Position numbers and translations under genes: made by a program. A DNA stretch of 36,526 nucleotides from JBFFXF01 sp041569895 (GTDB lineage: Bacteria; Planctomycetota; UBA8108; JACQVS01). This document shows positions 25,701 to 35,118 of this stretch, one piece after another. The notes under the pieces are model-generated. The model saw nothing but the letters and a program-made list of their open reading frames with translations. It had not been told where the DNA came from and did not search any database. The stretch's first letter is position 1; each line of letters begins with the position of its first letter. Location: the NCBI GenBank assembly GCA_041569895.1, contig JBFFXF010000036.1, forward strand, positions 1-36,526, in the 5' to 3' direction.

Positions 25701-27722
25701 TCAGCGGGTCCAGATGGGCGATGACCATGCCATGACGACGCGCCCGCGGACGGTGTTCGACTGGCGAAGGCGCGCGTAGTACACCGCGCCGCGTCGATGC
25801 CCCTCATCGACGAAACGGCCGGTAAAGTCGATCGTCCCCGGACGCCACGTCCGCACGACGTCGAAGCGCTTGTCCTCCGGCCGGTAGCGCAGCACCTCGA
25901 CGAGCGCGATGGTGTCCGTCCCGTGCGCCGAGACCGCCACCCGGGGAGGGCCATCGACGACGACGAGCCCCCCCATCCCCTCGCCGTCGACCGTGAAGTC
26001 GAGCACGATGCGCGACCCGGTCGTCGCGTACGTGCGGCGATCGTGGAGCGCCTGGAAGATCGCGTCCCGCGTCAGCTCCGGAGCGCGCACCGCCACCAGG
26101 CCCCAGTGCGGGCTGCCGGGCTGCGAGCGGTGATCGTCCGACGACGCGATGGTCGACAGCCGCAGCCCCGCCTGCCACGCGTCCTGGGCGAAGCTCGGCC
26201 CGGCGAGGCTGCGCGACGCCGCGGTGAACAGGCTGTTCTCGAAGGAGAGCGGGTGGCCGGGCGCCCGCGCCTCGCTGAGGCCGTGCCCGGAGTAGATCTC
26301 GAAGTTGCGTCGCAGGCCCTCGTCGTGCGTCGACAGGTCGACGCCGGCGGGAAACTTGCCGGTGTGGTGCGGGATGGTCAGCGCGTCGCCGGCGCGCAGT
26401 AGCTTCCAGAGATCGGGGAGCGTCTCCTTCCCCGGATACACCATCGGCGCCACCTCGGGCCGCCCGCGGAAGTAGACGTTGTGGTGCCCCCAGGGCCGGC
26501 CGAACGAGCACTCGTAGCCGTGGAGCGTCACGAAGCGGCCGGGCTCGTGATGGCGCTCGGTGAGCGCGGAGTACTCCTCCCAGAGCTCCCGGCAGAGGCC
26601 GCGCAGGACGCGCCCGTCCTCCACCGGCGCCATCACGTGGTCGGTCATGGCGTAGAAGTCGAGCCCCGACGCGTTGCGGGCGTACTCGAACGCGCGATCG
26701 CCGACGCCGTCCCAGCTGAAGCGGGTGTGCGAGTGGAGGTCGCCCCAGAAGACGCGCTGGCGCGGCGCGGTCGCATGGACGACGATCGGATTCGACATCG
26801 TCTCGAGCCCCGTCTCGAGCCCCCCCTCGGGCCACACGGCGCGCACGCGCAGCACACCGGCAGCGCGAGGCACGTACTCGATCTCCGCGAAGCCGCGAGC
26901 CGGCTCGACCCGCACGCGGCCGGCGAGCGCGGCGTCGCCCGCGACGGTCTCGAGCAGCACCTCCGCCGCGTGCGCGACCGGGTTCCGCTGGTCGTCCAGG
27001 ATGGTCACCAGGAGGCGCGACGCGACGCCCGCCACGGCGTCGGTCGGCCCGCGCACGAAGAGCTCCACTCCGGAGCCCGGCAGCGAGACGATGTGCGGCG
27101 GGTCCTCGACCAGTCGAAACGCACCGGTGCCCGTCCCGTCGACGGCGACGAGGATCGGCTCGGGCGACGTGGCGATCGCCGCGGCCCGCAAGCCCGGACC
27201 GCCACCGCGGCGGTCGCCGTAGACCACCGAGATCCGGTCGCCCGGCTCGAGGCGCCCCGCCGTGACGCGCACGCGGACGACGAAGACGTAGCGCTCGAAG
27301 CGCCCGTCGAGCGAGCGCTTCGGGTGCTTGACGAGAACGTTCTCCCTCTCGGACTCGACGACGGTCTCGAGCTCGACGCCCGGCCGCGACGCCCGTGACG
27401 AGACGAAGTGCGCCGCGCCCGGATCGCTCGCCTGCAGGCGGTTCGCGGAGTTCCTGGCGCCGGCGTGCCACGAGTCTGGCAGCTGCACCCGGAGGCCCCC
27501 GCCCGTCGCGATGCCGCCCTCGCCGGCCGTGTAGGTCACCGTCCACGTGCCGTGCTCGCCCGAGACGCCGGCGAACGGAAAGACGTCGGCGCGACCGGGA
27601 GCCGGCCGATCGCGGAAGATGATCGGGTCCGGCGGGCCGTCCTCGGTCTCCGGAGCCGAGACGACCCCCGGCCCGAGGACGACGATGGCGATGCAGAGAC
27701 CGAAGAGCGCGGGCGTTTTCAC
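25701..27722 (-). CDS. Secreted PHP-domain (DUF3604-like) metallohydrolase
   Basis: This 673-residue protein begins at GTG with a signal peptide (FGLCIAIVVLGPGVVSA). Residues about 25-325 are beta-rich and unassigned. The C-terminal half is a PHP-type phosphoesterase-like domain: VFWGDLHSHTRFSWDG near 330, GLDFYAMTDH, PHHTGKFPAG and ASSDDHRSQPG. These His/Asp clusters would bind the usual multi-metal centre. DUF3604 proteins share this layout but have no settled substrate. The export signal suggests periplasmic or surface hydrolysis. It is divergent from etfB across 89 bases. The minus strand there has a weak TTTCAA / TACCAT pair at 16-base spacing. Confidence 0.8.
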   Translation of the reverse strand: MKTPALFGLCIAIVVLGPGVVSAPETEDGPPDPIIFRDRPAPGRADVFPFAGVSGEHGTWTVTYTAGEGGIATGGGLRVQLPDSWHAGARNSANRLQASDPGAAHFVSSRASRPGVELETVVESERENVLVKHPKRSLDGRFERYVFVVRVRVTAGRLEPGDRISVVYGDRRGGGPGLRAAAIATSPEPILVAVDGTGTGAFRLVEDPPHIVSLPGSGVELFVRGPTDAVAGVASRLLVTILDDQRNPVAHAAEVLLETVAGDAALAGRVRVEPARGFAEIEYVPRAAGVLRVRAVWPEGGLETGLETMSNPIVVHATAPRQRVFWGDLHSHTRFSWDGVGDRAFEYARNASGLDFYAMTDHVMAPVEDGRVLRGLCRELWEEYSALTERHHEPGRFVTLHGYECSFGRPWGHHNVYFRGRPEVAPMVYPGKETLPDLWKLLRAGDALTIPHHTGKFPAGVDLSTHDEGLRRNFEIYSGHGLSEARAPGHPLSFENSLFTAASRSLAGPSFAQDAWQAGLRLSTIASSDDHRSQPGSPHWGLVAVRAPELTRDAIFQALHDRRTYATTGSRIVLDFTVDGEGMGGLVVVDGPPRVAVSAHGTDTIALVEVLRYRPEDKRFDVVRTWRPGTIDFTGRFVDEGHRRGAVYYARLRQSNTVRGRVVMAWSSPIWTR

Positions 27723-27811
27723 CGATGAAGTCTCTGGCGTGTGATGCGTGATATCGACCGGCGCCGATGGTACAAGACCCCTGACCGATTGAAAGACCCG
27801 AGGACACGCCG

Positions 27812-28576
27812 GTGAGCCTGAAACTCCTCGTGCCGATAAAGCGAACGCCGCACCGCGACTCGCGCATCCGGATCGCGGCGGACGGCGCGCTCGACACGGC
27901 CAACCTCAAGTACGAGGTCAACCCCTTCGACGAGCTGGCGGTCGAGGAGGCGCTGCGAATCAAGGAGTCGGCCGAGCCGTTCGGCGGCGGCGAGCTGGTC
28001 GTCGTCACGGTCGGCGGCGAGGCCTGCCACCAGCAGATTCTCGCGGCGCTCGCCATGGGCGCGGACCGCGCCCTGCGGGTCGACACCGACGAGCCGCTCG
28101 ACAGCGCGCAGATCGCCCGGTGCCTGGCGGTGGTCGTCGAGCGCGAGTCGCCCGACCTCGTGCTCACGGGCAAGCTCGCCTACGACGACGAGAACGGCCA
28201 GGTGCCCGCGATGCTCGCCGAGATGCTCGACTGGCCGCAGGCGACGCAGGCGTCCTCCGTCGAGATCCTCGACGGCGGCAAGCGGGCGCGCGTCGTGTGC
28301 GAGGTCGACTCGGGCCTCGACGAGGTGGAGCTCGAGCTCCCCGCGGTCATCACGGCCGACCTGCGCCTGAACGAGCCGCGCTACGCCTCGCTTCCCGGAA
28401 TCATGAGGGCGAAGAGAAAGCCGCTCGACGTCATGCCGCTCGCCGACGCCGGCGACATCGGCGGCGGGCGAGCGCGCGTGCTGAGTTATCGCGAGCTGCC
28501 GCCGAAGCCCGCCGGCGTGCGGGTGGAGTCGGTCGACGAGCTCATCGGCAAGCTGCAGGAGCGCAAGCTCCTGTGA
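27812..28576 (+). CDS. etfB: Electron transfer flavoprotein beta subunit
   Basis: This 254-residue EtfB starts at GTG (MSLKLLVPIKRTPHRDSRIRI). It has the conserved YEVNPFDELAVEEALRIKE, the alternating ELVVVTVGG and ALAMGADRALRV strand region, TGKLAYDDENGQVPAMLAEML, and the C-terminal recognition/AMP segment ELELPAVITADLRLNEPRYASLPGIMRAKRKPLD. With EtfA it forms the FAD-containing heterodimer that accepts electrons from acyl-CoA-type dehydrogenases. The etfA gene follows after 18 bases. Confidence 0.96.
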   Translation: MSLKLLVPIKRTPHRDSRIRIAADGALDTANLKYEVNPFDELAVEEALRIKESAEPFGGGELVVVTVGGEACHQQILAALAMGADRALRVDTDEPLDSAQIARCLAVVVERESPDLVLTGKLAYDDENGQVPAMLAEMLDWPQATQASSVEILDGGKRARVVCEVDSGLDEVELELPAVITADLRLNEPRYASLPGIMRAKRKPLDVMPLADAGDIGGGRARVLSYRELPPKPAGVRVESVDELIGKLQERKLL

Positions 28577-28594
28577 ACGGGAGATCGATGCCGC

Positions 28595-29603
<1,009 letters not shown>

Positions 29604-29614
<11 letters not shown>

Positions 29615-31610
29615 GATTCTCTGGAACGTCCCCGCCTGGGCGACGGTCCTGATGTACGCGCTCTTCGTTGTCGCGGCGGCGGTGCTCGTCCGCGGCATCT
29701 GGTCCCGCGTTCGCATCTGGCGCCGCGGACGCCGGAACGGAGAAACGAGACCGGCCGGAGACGCGTTGCGCGCGCTGATGCGTCACGCCGTCGCGCAGGT
29801 GCGCATCTGGCGCTCGCCGGCGGCCGGGCTGAGCCACTTCGGCATCTTCTGGGGATTCATCGTCCTCTTCATCGGCACGTGCATCGTCGCCGTCGAGGAG
29901 TGGACGACTCGACTCTTCGGCCTCGATCAGTTCATCTTCCACGGCTGGTTCTACATCTCGGTCTCGTGCGCGCTCGAGGTCTTCGGGCTGCTCTTCATCG
30001 GCGGACTCGTCCTGGCGATGATCCGCCGGCGCGCCGATCCGCGGTTCAGGCCGCTCGCGCGTCCGGTCGACGCGGCGATCCTGTGGCTCTTCCTGGCGCT
30101 CGGCGTCACCGGGTTCGCCGTCGAGGGGCTGCGCATCGCCGGCGCGGCGGGCGGCATGGAGGCCAACGACTTCGAGCGCTGGTCGTTCGTCGGCTGGGGA
30201 ATCGCGTCGCTCGTCGACGGCCTCGGCGAGGGCGTGCTGCGCGGCGCGCACCTCTCGCTGTGGCTCGTGCACATGGTGATGTCGATGGCGTTCATCGCCA
30301 TCATCCCCTACTGCAAGCTGCGCCACATATTCTTCTCGCCGCTCAACGTCGCCGTCTCGGCGCCGCGCCGCCCCGGCGCGCTCGCCGGCGTGTCGATGGA
30401 GGAGGTCGAGGAGACCGGCAAGTACGGCGTCGCGAGTCCCGGCGACTTCACCTGGCGCCAGCTGGTGAGCTTCGATGCGTGCACTGAGTGTGCGCGCTGC
30501 CAGAACGCGTGCCCGGCGCACGCCACGGGCAAGCCGCTGTCGCCGATGCGGGTCGTCCTCGACGTCGCGTCGTGCGCCGCAAACGGCCGCGAGCTCCACG
30601 GCGAGACCATCGCGCCGGAGGTCCTCTGGTCGTGCACGACGTGCGGCGCGTGCGTCGCCGAGTGCCCGGTCGCCATCGACCAGCTCGGCGCCATCATCGA
30701 CATGCGGCGCCACCTCGTCGGCGAGGGTCAGATCCGCGGCAGCGAGCAGAAGGCGCTGCGGTCGATCGCCGCTGCGTCGAACCCGTGGGGGCTGCCGCAG
30801 GAGGAGCGCTCCGCCTGGGCCGACGGCCTCGACGTGCCGACCATCGACGAGGAGCCGGACGCGGAGGTGCTCTTCTGGGTCGGCTGCGCCGGGAGCTACG
30901 ACGCGCGCAACCAGAAGGTCTCGCGCGCCCTGGTCGAGGTGCTCCGCGCCGCCGGCGTGCGCTTAGCGGTGCTCGGGGCACGCGAGCGCTGCACGGGCGA
31001 CCCGGCGCGACGCATGGGCGACGAGTTCACCTACTCGGAGCTCGCCACCGCGAACATCGAGACGCTGCGCGCCGCGAAGCCGAAGCGCATCGTCACCGCC
31101 TGCCCGCACTGCTTCAACACCATCCGCAACGAGTATCCCGCCCTCGGCGGCGATTTCGAGGTCGTCCACCACTCGCAGCTCATCGCCGAGCTGATCCGCG
31201 ACGGCCTCATCCCGCGCGACGGCGCGGCCACGACGTCGCGAAGGGTCGTCTTCCACGACCCGTGCTACCTGGCGCGCCACAACGGCGAGTCCGACGCGCC
31301 ACGGGACGTGCTGCGGGCCTCCGGTGCCCGCCTCGAGGAGCCCGCCCGCGCTCGCGAGAACGGCTTCTGCTGCGGTGCCGGCGGAGGACGGATGTGGATG
31401 GAGGAGGACATCGGCGAGCGCGTCAACGCCGCCCGCTGGCGCGAGCTCAGCGTTGTACAGCCGGATGTCGTCGCGGTATCCTGTCCCTTCTGCATGACGA
31501 TGATGACCGACGCCGCCGGCGCCGAGGACAGCGCCGTCTCGGTGGAGGACATCGCCGAGGTGCTCGCGCGCGAGCTCGAGGGTCGAACCGAGCGCGCGGG
31601 CGAGCGCTGA
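29604..31610 (+). CDS. Membrane FeS ETF:(mena)quinone oxidoreductase, FadF/EMO-like
   Basis: The protein has 668 residues. The N-terminal part is a NarI-like diheme-type membrane domain with about five or six helices (ATVLMYALFVVAAAVLV, GIFWGFIVLFIGTCIVAV, ISVSCALEVFGLLFIGGLVL, AILWLFLALGVTGFAVEG, HMVMSMAFIAIIPY). Two [4Fe-4S] motifs follow, CTECARCQNACP near 293 and CTTCGACVAECP near 344, then a pair of CCG-type domains (CPHCFNTI near 500, CCGAGGGRMW near 589, CPFCMTMM near 628). This architecture is that of the membrane ETF:menaquinone oxidoreductase (EMO) and Bacillus FadF, which move electrons from EtfAB to quinone. The operon with etfBA supports that. The start at GTG 29604 is set by the etfA overlap and the following hydrophobic helix. 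Confidence 0.9.
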
Positions 31611-31696
31611 CCAGCGCTACGCCACCGGACGCAGTGTAAACTCGGAGTGGCCTCCGATCGCCTCGTTCCCGTTGGCGTGCTCGCTTCCGACGTTTC

Positions 31697-31726
31697 GGGA
31701 ACGGGTACGGGGACGGGAACGGGAAC
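31697..31726 (+). repeat. GGGNAC hexanucleotide array
   Basis: Five units (GGGAAC, GGGTAC, GGGGAC, GGGAAC, GGGAAC) lie in the 159-base leader of the next gene, matching the unit type at 14871-14930. Nothing else is recognised in this spacer apart from a TAAACT at 31637 without a -35. Confidence 0.85.
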
Positions 31727-31769
31727 GACGGTGCCACCCGGAATGTCCGCGCATTCGAGGGAGGGACTC

Positions 31770-32987
31770 ATGACACCCCACGTGCCCCGCCGCCGCTTTC
31801 TCAGGACCGCCGCGCTCGGTGCGGCATCGATCGTCGCCGCCGGCTCTCGCATCGCGCGGGGTTACCCCGCCAACGACGCCATCCTGGTGGGCTGCATCGG
31901 CACCGGGGGACGCTGTCTGCGCGCCCTGATGCCGCCGCTCAAGGAGATGGACGGCGTCCGCCTCACCGCCGTCTGCGACGTCTGGGACGAGCGCCTCGCT
32001 CAGGCGCGGCGGCTCGCCGAGAAGGACGCACTGGCGACGAAGGACTTCCACGAGATCCTCGACCGCAAGGAGATCGACGCCGTCGTCGTCGCGACGCCGG
32101 ATCACTGGCACGTGCCGGTCACCATCGCCGCCTGCAAGGCGGGGAAGGACGTCTACGTCGAGAAGCCGCTGACGCACGATGTCGCGGAGGGCCCGGCGGT
32201 GATCGCGGCGCAGAACGACAACAAGCGCGTCGTCCAGGTCGGCATGCAGCAGCGCAGCATGCCGCAGTTCCTCAAGGCGCTCGAGATCGTCCGCTCGGGA
32301 CGGCTCGGGAGGATCCACAAGGTCCACCTGACGTGGAACCGCAACTCGACGATCAAGGGCTGGCGGCAGGGAATCGATCCGAAGACCGTCGACTGGAAAC
32401 GCTTCCTCGGCAGCGCGAAGGACCAGCCGTTCGACGAGTACCGCTTTCGGAGCTGGCGCTGGTTCTGGGATTTCGGCGGCGGCATCCTCACCGACCTGAT
32501 GGTCCACTACATCGACGTCGTCAACTGGTTCTGCGAGGTCGAGCACCCGCAGACCGCGTGGACGATCGGCGATCACTTCCAGACCGCGGGGCTCTGGGAG
32601 ACGCCGGACACCATCCAGACGCTGCTCCGCTTCCCCGAGCGGCAGCTCCAGGTCTACTTCGAGGGCACCTTCTCGAACGCGCGCAACGGCGCCATGCTCG
32701 AGTTCATGGGGACCGACGCGACGCTCTATCTCGATCGCGGCCGCTACGAAATATTCCCCGAACGCGGCAAGGGCGAGCATGAGGTGTTCTCGCCCGGCAA
32801 GAGCCCTCGCGGCGCGGATTTCGACGTCGCCGTGGAGGGCGGACGCATGCACCTCGAGAACTGGATCGAGTGCGTGCGCAGCCGTGAAAAACCGCGCGCA
32901 CCGGCCGAGGCCGGCGTCGCTGCCGTCACCGGAGCGCACCTCGGCAATCGCGCCTACCGGAGCGGCAAGGTCGCGAACTGGAGCTGA
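31770..32987 (+). CDS. Tat-exported Gfo/Idh/MocA-family oxidoreductase
   Basis: This 405-residue protein has a twin-arginine signal (RRRFLRTAALGAASIVAAG), the NAD(P)-binding loop LVGCIGTGGRCLRALM, VVVATPDHWHVPVTIAACKAGKDVYVEKPLTHD carrying the catalytic-site EKP lysine, and a C-terminal substrate domain (FRSWRWFWDFGGGILTDLMVHYIDVVNWF). Tat export means the cofactor is probably carried out already bound, as in secreted glucose-fructose oxidoreductase relatives. The start at 31770 is set by the Tat signal and GAGGGAGGGAC just upstream; earlier in-frame codons run through the hexamer array. The substrate, probably a sugar or cyclitol derivative, is not determined. Confidence 0.92.
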   Translation: MTPHVPRRRFLRTAALGAASIVAAGSRIARGYPANDAILVGCIGTGGRCLRALMPPLKEMDGVRLTAVCDVWDERLAQARRLAEKDALATKDFHEILDRKEIDAVVVATPDHWHVPVTIAACKAGKDVYVEKPLTHDVAEGPAVIAAQNDNKRVVQVGMQQRSMPQFLKALEIVRSGRLGRIHKVHLTWNRNSTIKGWRQGIDPKTVDWKRFLGSAKDQPFDEYRFRSWRWFWDFGGGILTDLMVHYIDVVNWFCEVEHPQTAWTIGDHFQTAGLWETPDTIQTLLRFPERQLQVYFEGTFSNARNGAMLEFMGTDATLYLDRGRYEIFPERGKGEHEVFSPGKSPRGADFDVAVEGGRMHLENWIECVRSREKPRAPAEAGVAAVTGAHLGNRAYRSGKVANWS

Positions 32988-33186
32988 CCTGGGTTTTTCA
33001 AGCCGTGCGAGAGGAATCCCGGATAGTCCATATCATGCGATAAACGCTTCCTCCGCGCGCCCGGCTGCATTATCATCGACCCCGCGCGACAACCGGGATC
33101 GAAATGGTACGATTGGGGCCGCAGCGGCGAGACGAGGAGCGCCGCGCGACGCTGTTTCTGTTCTCCAGCGAGTCAGGGATCATCCG

Positions 33187-34797
33187 ATGAACACGAGAGC
33201 GCTTCCGTTCGGGGTCGTGCTTTTCTTCATGGCTCACGCCCTCAGCGGGCAAGACCCCTGCGCGCCCGGTCAGGCGACCGCGTGCGGGAACTGCATGTTC
33301 GAGATCGAGAGCAAGACGCTCCTCACCGGCACCACCGGGAACGAGGTCCGCGTGCTGGCGACGAACGACATCTGTGTCTTCGGCTACTCGATCGGCATCG
33401 AGGTCGGCGATCCGGCGAGGATCGCGGTCGCGAGCATCGACAAGGTCGGCACCATCGGCGAGGAGGCGAGCTTCTTCGAGGGCGGCGTCAGCACTGACGG
33501 CAGCGCGGCCGGCGTCGGCGTCGTCTTCGACTTCGGCGACTTCTCGCGGCTCAACCTGCCGCCGGGAGAGGGCAGCGTCGCGCTGATCCTGAACGTCGAC
33601 GTGCTCGCCGAGGCCGACACCACGACGTCGATCGGCTTCGATCAGGTGCGGATCCCCGAGCTCTCGCCGCAGCCGATCAAGAACGTCATGACCAACGTGG
33701 CGGGCGAGAGCATCACCCCGTCGCTCCAGCCGGGGACCATCGACATCCGCGTCGACGCGCCCGTCATCCAGTCGGTGGCTCCCGGCAACGGACTCGCCGG
33801 CCAGTCGATCACCATCACCGGCCAGAACTTCGACTACGACGGCCTGCAGGTAACCGTGTGCGACCAGGTCGTCGCGCCGACCTCCTCGAGCGCCACGACC
33901 ATCGAGCTCGCCGCGCCGGTGTGCCCGACGGTCGGCTGCGTCGACGTCGTCGTCGAGACCGTCCGCGGCAGCGACACCGATCGCTTCTGCTATGATCCGC
34001 CGGCGCCGTCCATCACGGGATTCCGGGACAACATGGGCCCGCCGGGAACCGTCTTCGTGATCGAGGGCACGAACCTCTCGTTCAACCCGTCGGTGACCGT
34101 CTGCGGCGTCACCGCGATGATCCAGAACGCCACCGACACGGCGCTCACCGTCACCGCGCCCGATGCTCCGGCGTGCGACATCGGCTGCGCCGAGGTCGCC
34201 GTCATGACCGATGGCGGCGACGCCTCCGACGCGTGCGGCTTCACCTACGAGTGCGCCCCGCCGGTGATCGCGAGCATCGACCCCGCCGAGGCGCGCGCCG
34301 GGGACACGGTGGTGATCACCGGCAGCGGCTTCGATTGCGGCGGGCTGACGGTGACCATCTGCGGCCAGGAGGCCACCATCGCGTCGTCGGACGACACGTC
34401 GATCACGGTCGAGGTGCCGGCGTGCGCCGAGCCGGGCGCCGTCGACGTCACCGTGACGCACGATTCCGGAAGCGAGACCGCGGCGGGGGCGCTGGAATTC
34501 CTCGCCGACCAGGAGGTCTTCAAGCGCGGCGACGTCAACGCCGACGGCGAGGTCAACATCTCCGACGCGTCGTTCCTGCTCAACTTCCTCTTCCTCGGCG
34601 GGCCGACACCGCCCTGCATGGACGCCGCCGACGCGAACGACGACGGCAACGCGGACATCTCGGACGCGAGCTACATCCTCAACTTCCTCTTCCTCGGCGG
34701 CCCACCACCGCCGGCGCCCGGCCCGGCAACCTGCGGCCCGGACGACCAGGTCAAACCGCCGGACGACCTCCCGGAGTGCGTCTACGAGCGTTGCTAA
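33187..34797 (+). CDS. Secreted IPT/TIG-repeat protein with C-terminal dockerin-like domain
   Basis: This 536-residue protein starts at ATG 33187 with a signal peptide (LPFGVVLFFMAHALSG). Residues about 25-195 form a beta-rich domain (cohesin- or CBM-like in feel, not assigned). Three IPT/TIG domains follow near 198-275, 275-355 and 355-440 (PVIQSVAPGNGLAGQSITITGQNF, PSITGFRDNMGPPGTVFVIEGTNL, PVIASIDPAEARAGDTVVITGSGF), each with paired Cys. Two dockerin-like Ca-binding halves end the protein (RGDVNADGEVNISDASFLLNFLF near 445, ANDDGNADISDASYILNFLF). No enzyme domain is seen. A structural or adhesion role at the cell surface is an inference. Confidence 0.88.
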   Translation: MNTRALPFGVVLFFMAHALSGQDPCAPGQATACGNCMFEIESKTLLTGTTGNEVRVLATNDICVFGYSIGIEVGDPARIAVASIDKVGTIGEEASFFEGGVSTDGSAAGVGVVFDFGDFSRLNLPPGEGSVALILNVDVLAEADTTTSIGFDQVRIPELSPQPIKNVMTNVAGESITPSLQPGTIDIRVDAPVIQSVAPGNGLAGQSITITGQNFDYDGLQVTVCDQVVAPTSSSATTIELAAPVCPTVGCVDVVVETVRGSDTDRFCYDPPAPSITGFRDNMGPPGTVFVIEGTNLSFNPSVTVCGVTAMIQNATDTALTVTAPDAPACDIGCAEVAVMTDGGDASDACGFTYECAPPVIASIDPAEARAGDTVVITGSGFDCGGLTVTICGQEATIASSDDTSITVEVPACAEPGAVDVTVTHDSGSETAAGALEFLADQEVFKRGDVNADGEVNISDASFLLNFLFLGGPTPPCMDAADANDDGNADISDASYILNFLFLGGPPPPAPGPATCGPDDQVKPPDDLPECVYERC

Positions 34798-34926
34798 ACG
34801 ATGGACGGCCCGGACGACGGAAGATCTCTCGGCGCATCTCTGAGGAAGGCAGTCGGTCGTGCCGACACGGGCCGACACCGGGAAACGAGGGAGACGACGG
34901 TGTGGGCGATTCCTGACGACGACTGA
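34798..34926. other. Intergenic, nothing recognised
   Basis: This stretch of 129 bases lies between the dockerin gene stop and the inverted-repeat element. I see no terminator hairpin with a T-run and no gene. Confidence 0.5.
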
Positions 34927-35111
34927 TAAGGAAGGCAGGAAGAGCAGGAAAGCAGGAAAAAAAAAGAAGAGTAAGGCTCTCTGTGATTCGTTCTCTGCGC
35001 CTCTGTGGCTAACTCCCTGGCCTGTCGTTTCTGGGCTGCGTTTCCGAAGTCGAGGCGAGTTTCCGAAGCCGTCCTTCGTTTCCTGCCTTCCTGAGTTTCC
35101 TGCCTTCCTTA
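34927..35111. mobile_element. MITE-like element with 33-bp imperfect inverted ends
   Basis: The ends 34927-34959 and 35079-35111 are inverted repeats with 29 of 33 positions matching, the outer 15 (TAAGGAAGGCAGGAA) perfectly. Both ends begin with TA, which would fit a TA target duplication as in IS630/mariner-type elements. The inner 119 bases code for nothing and include a CTCTGTG/CTCTGCG-type repeat tract and two TTTCCGAAG copies. The right end supplies the stop codon of the neighbouring minus-strand gene. Confidence 0.6.
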
Positions 35112-35118
35112 TGAATCG
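35082..35118. repeat. Dispersed repeat copy A (CCTTCCT-type)
   Basis: The first 28 bases are identical to 15358-15385, followed by a two-base difference and a shared TGAATCGTC. This copy overlaps the right end of the MITE-like element and the last codons of the lipoprotein gene. Confidence 0.85.

Noticed and set aside
25804..28173. A 789-codon minus-strand open frame
   Set aside because: It is a shifted frame over the PHP-domain gene and antisense to etfB; composition is Arg-rich with no motif.
31647..31769. Longer N-terminus for the Gfo/Idh/MocA protein
   Set aside because: The extension is translated from the hexamer array (Gly-Thr repeats) and would bury the Tat signal. ATG 31770 has a good Shine-Dalgarno.
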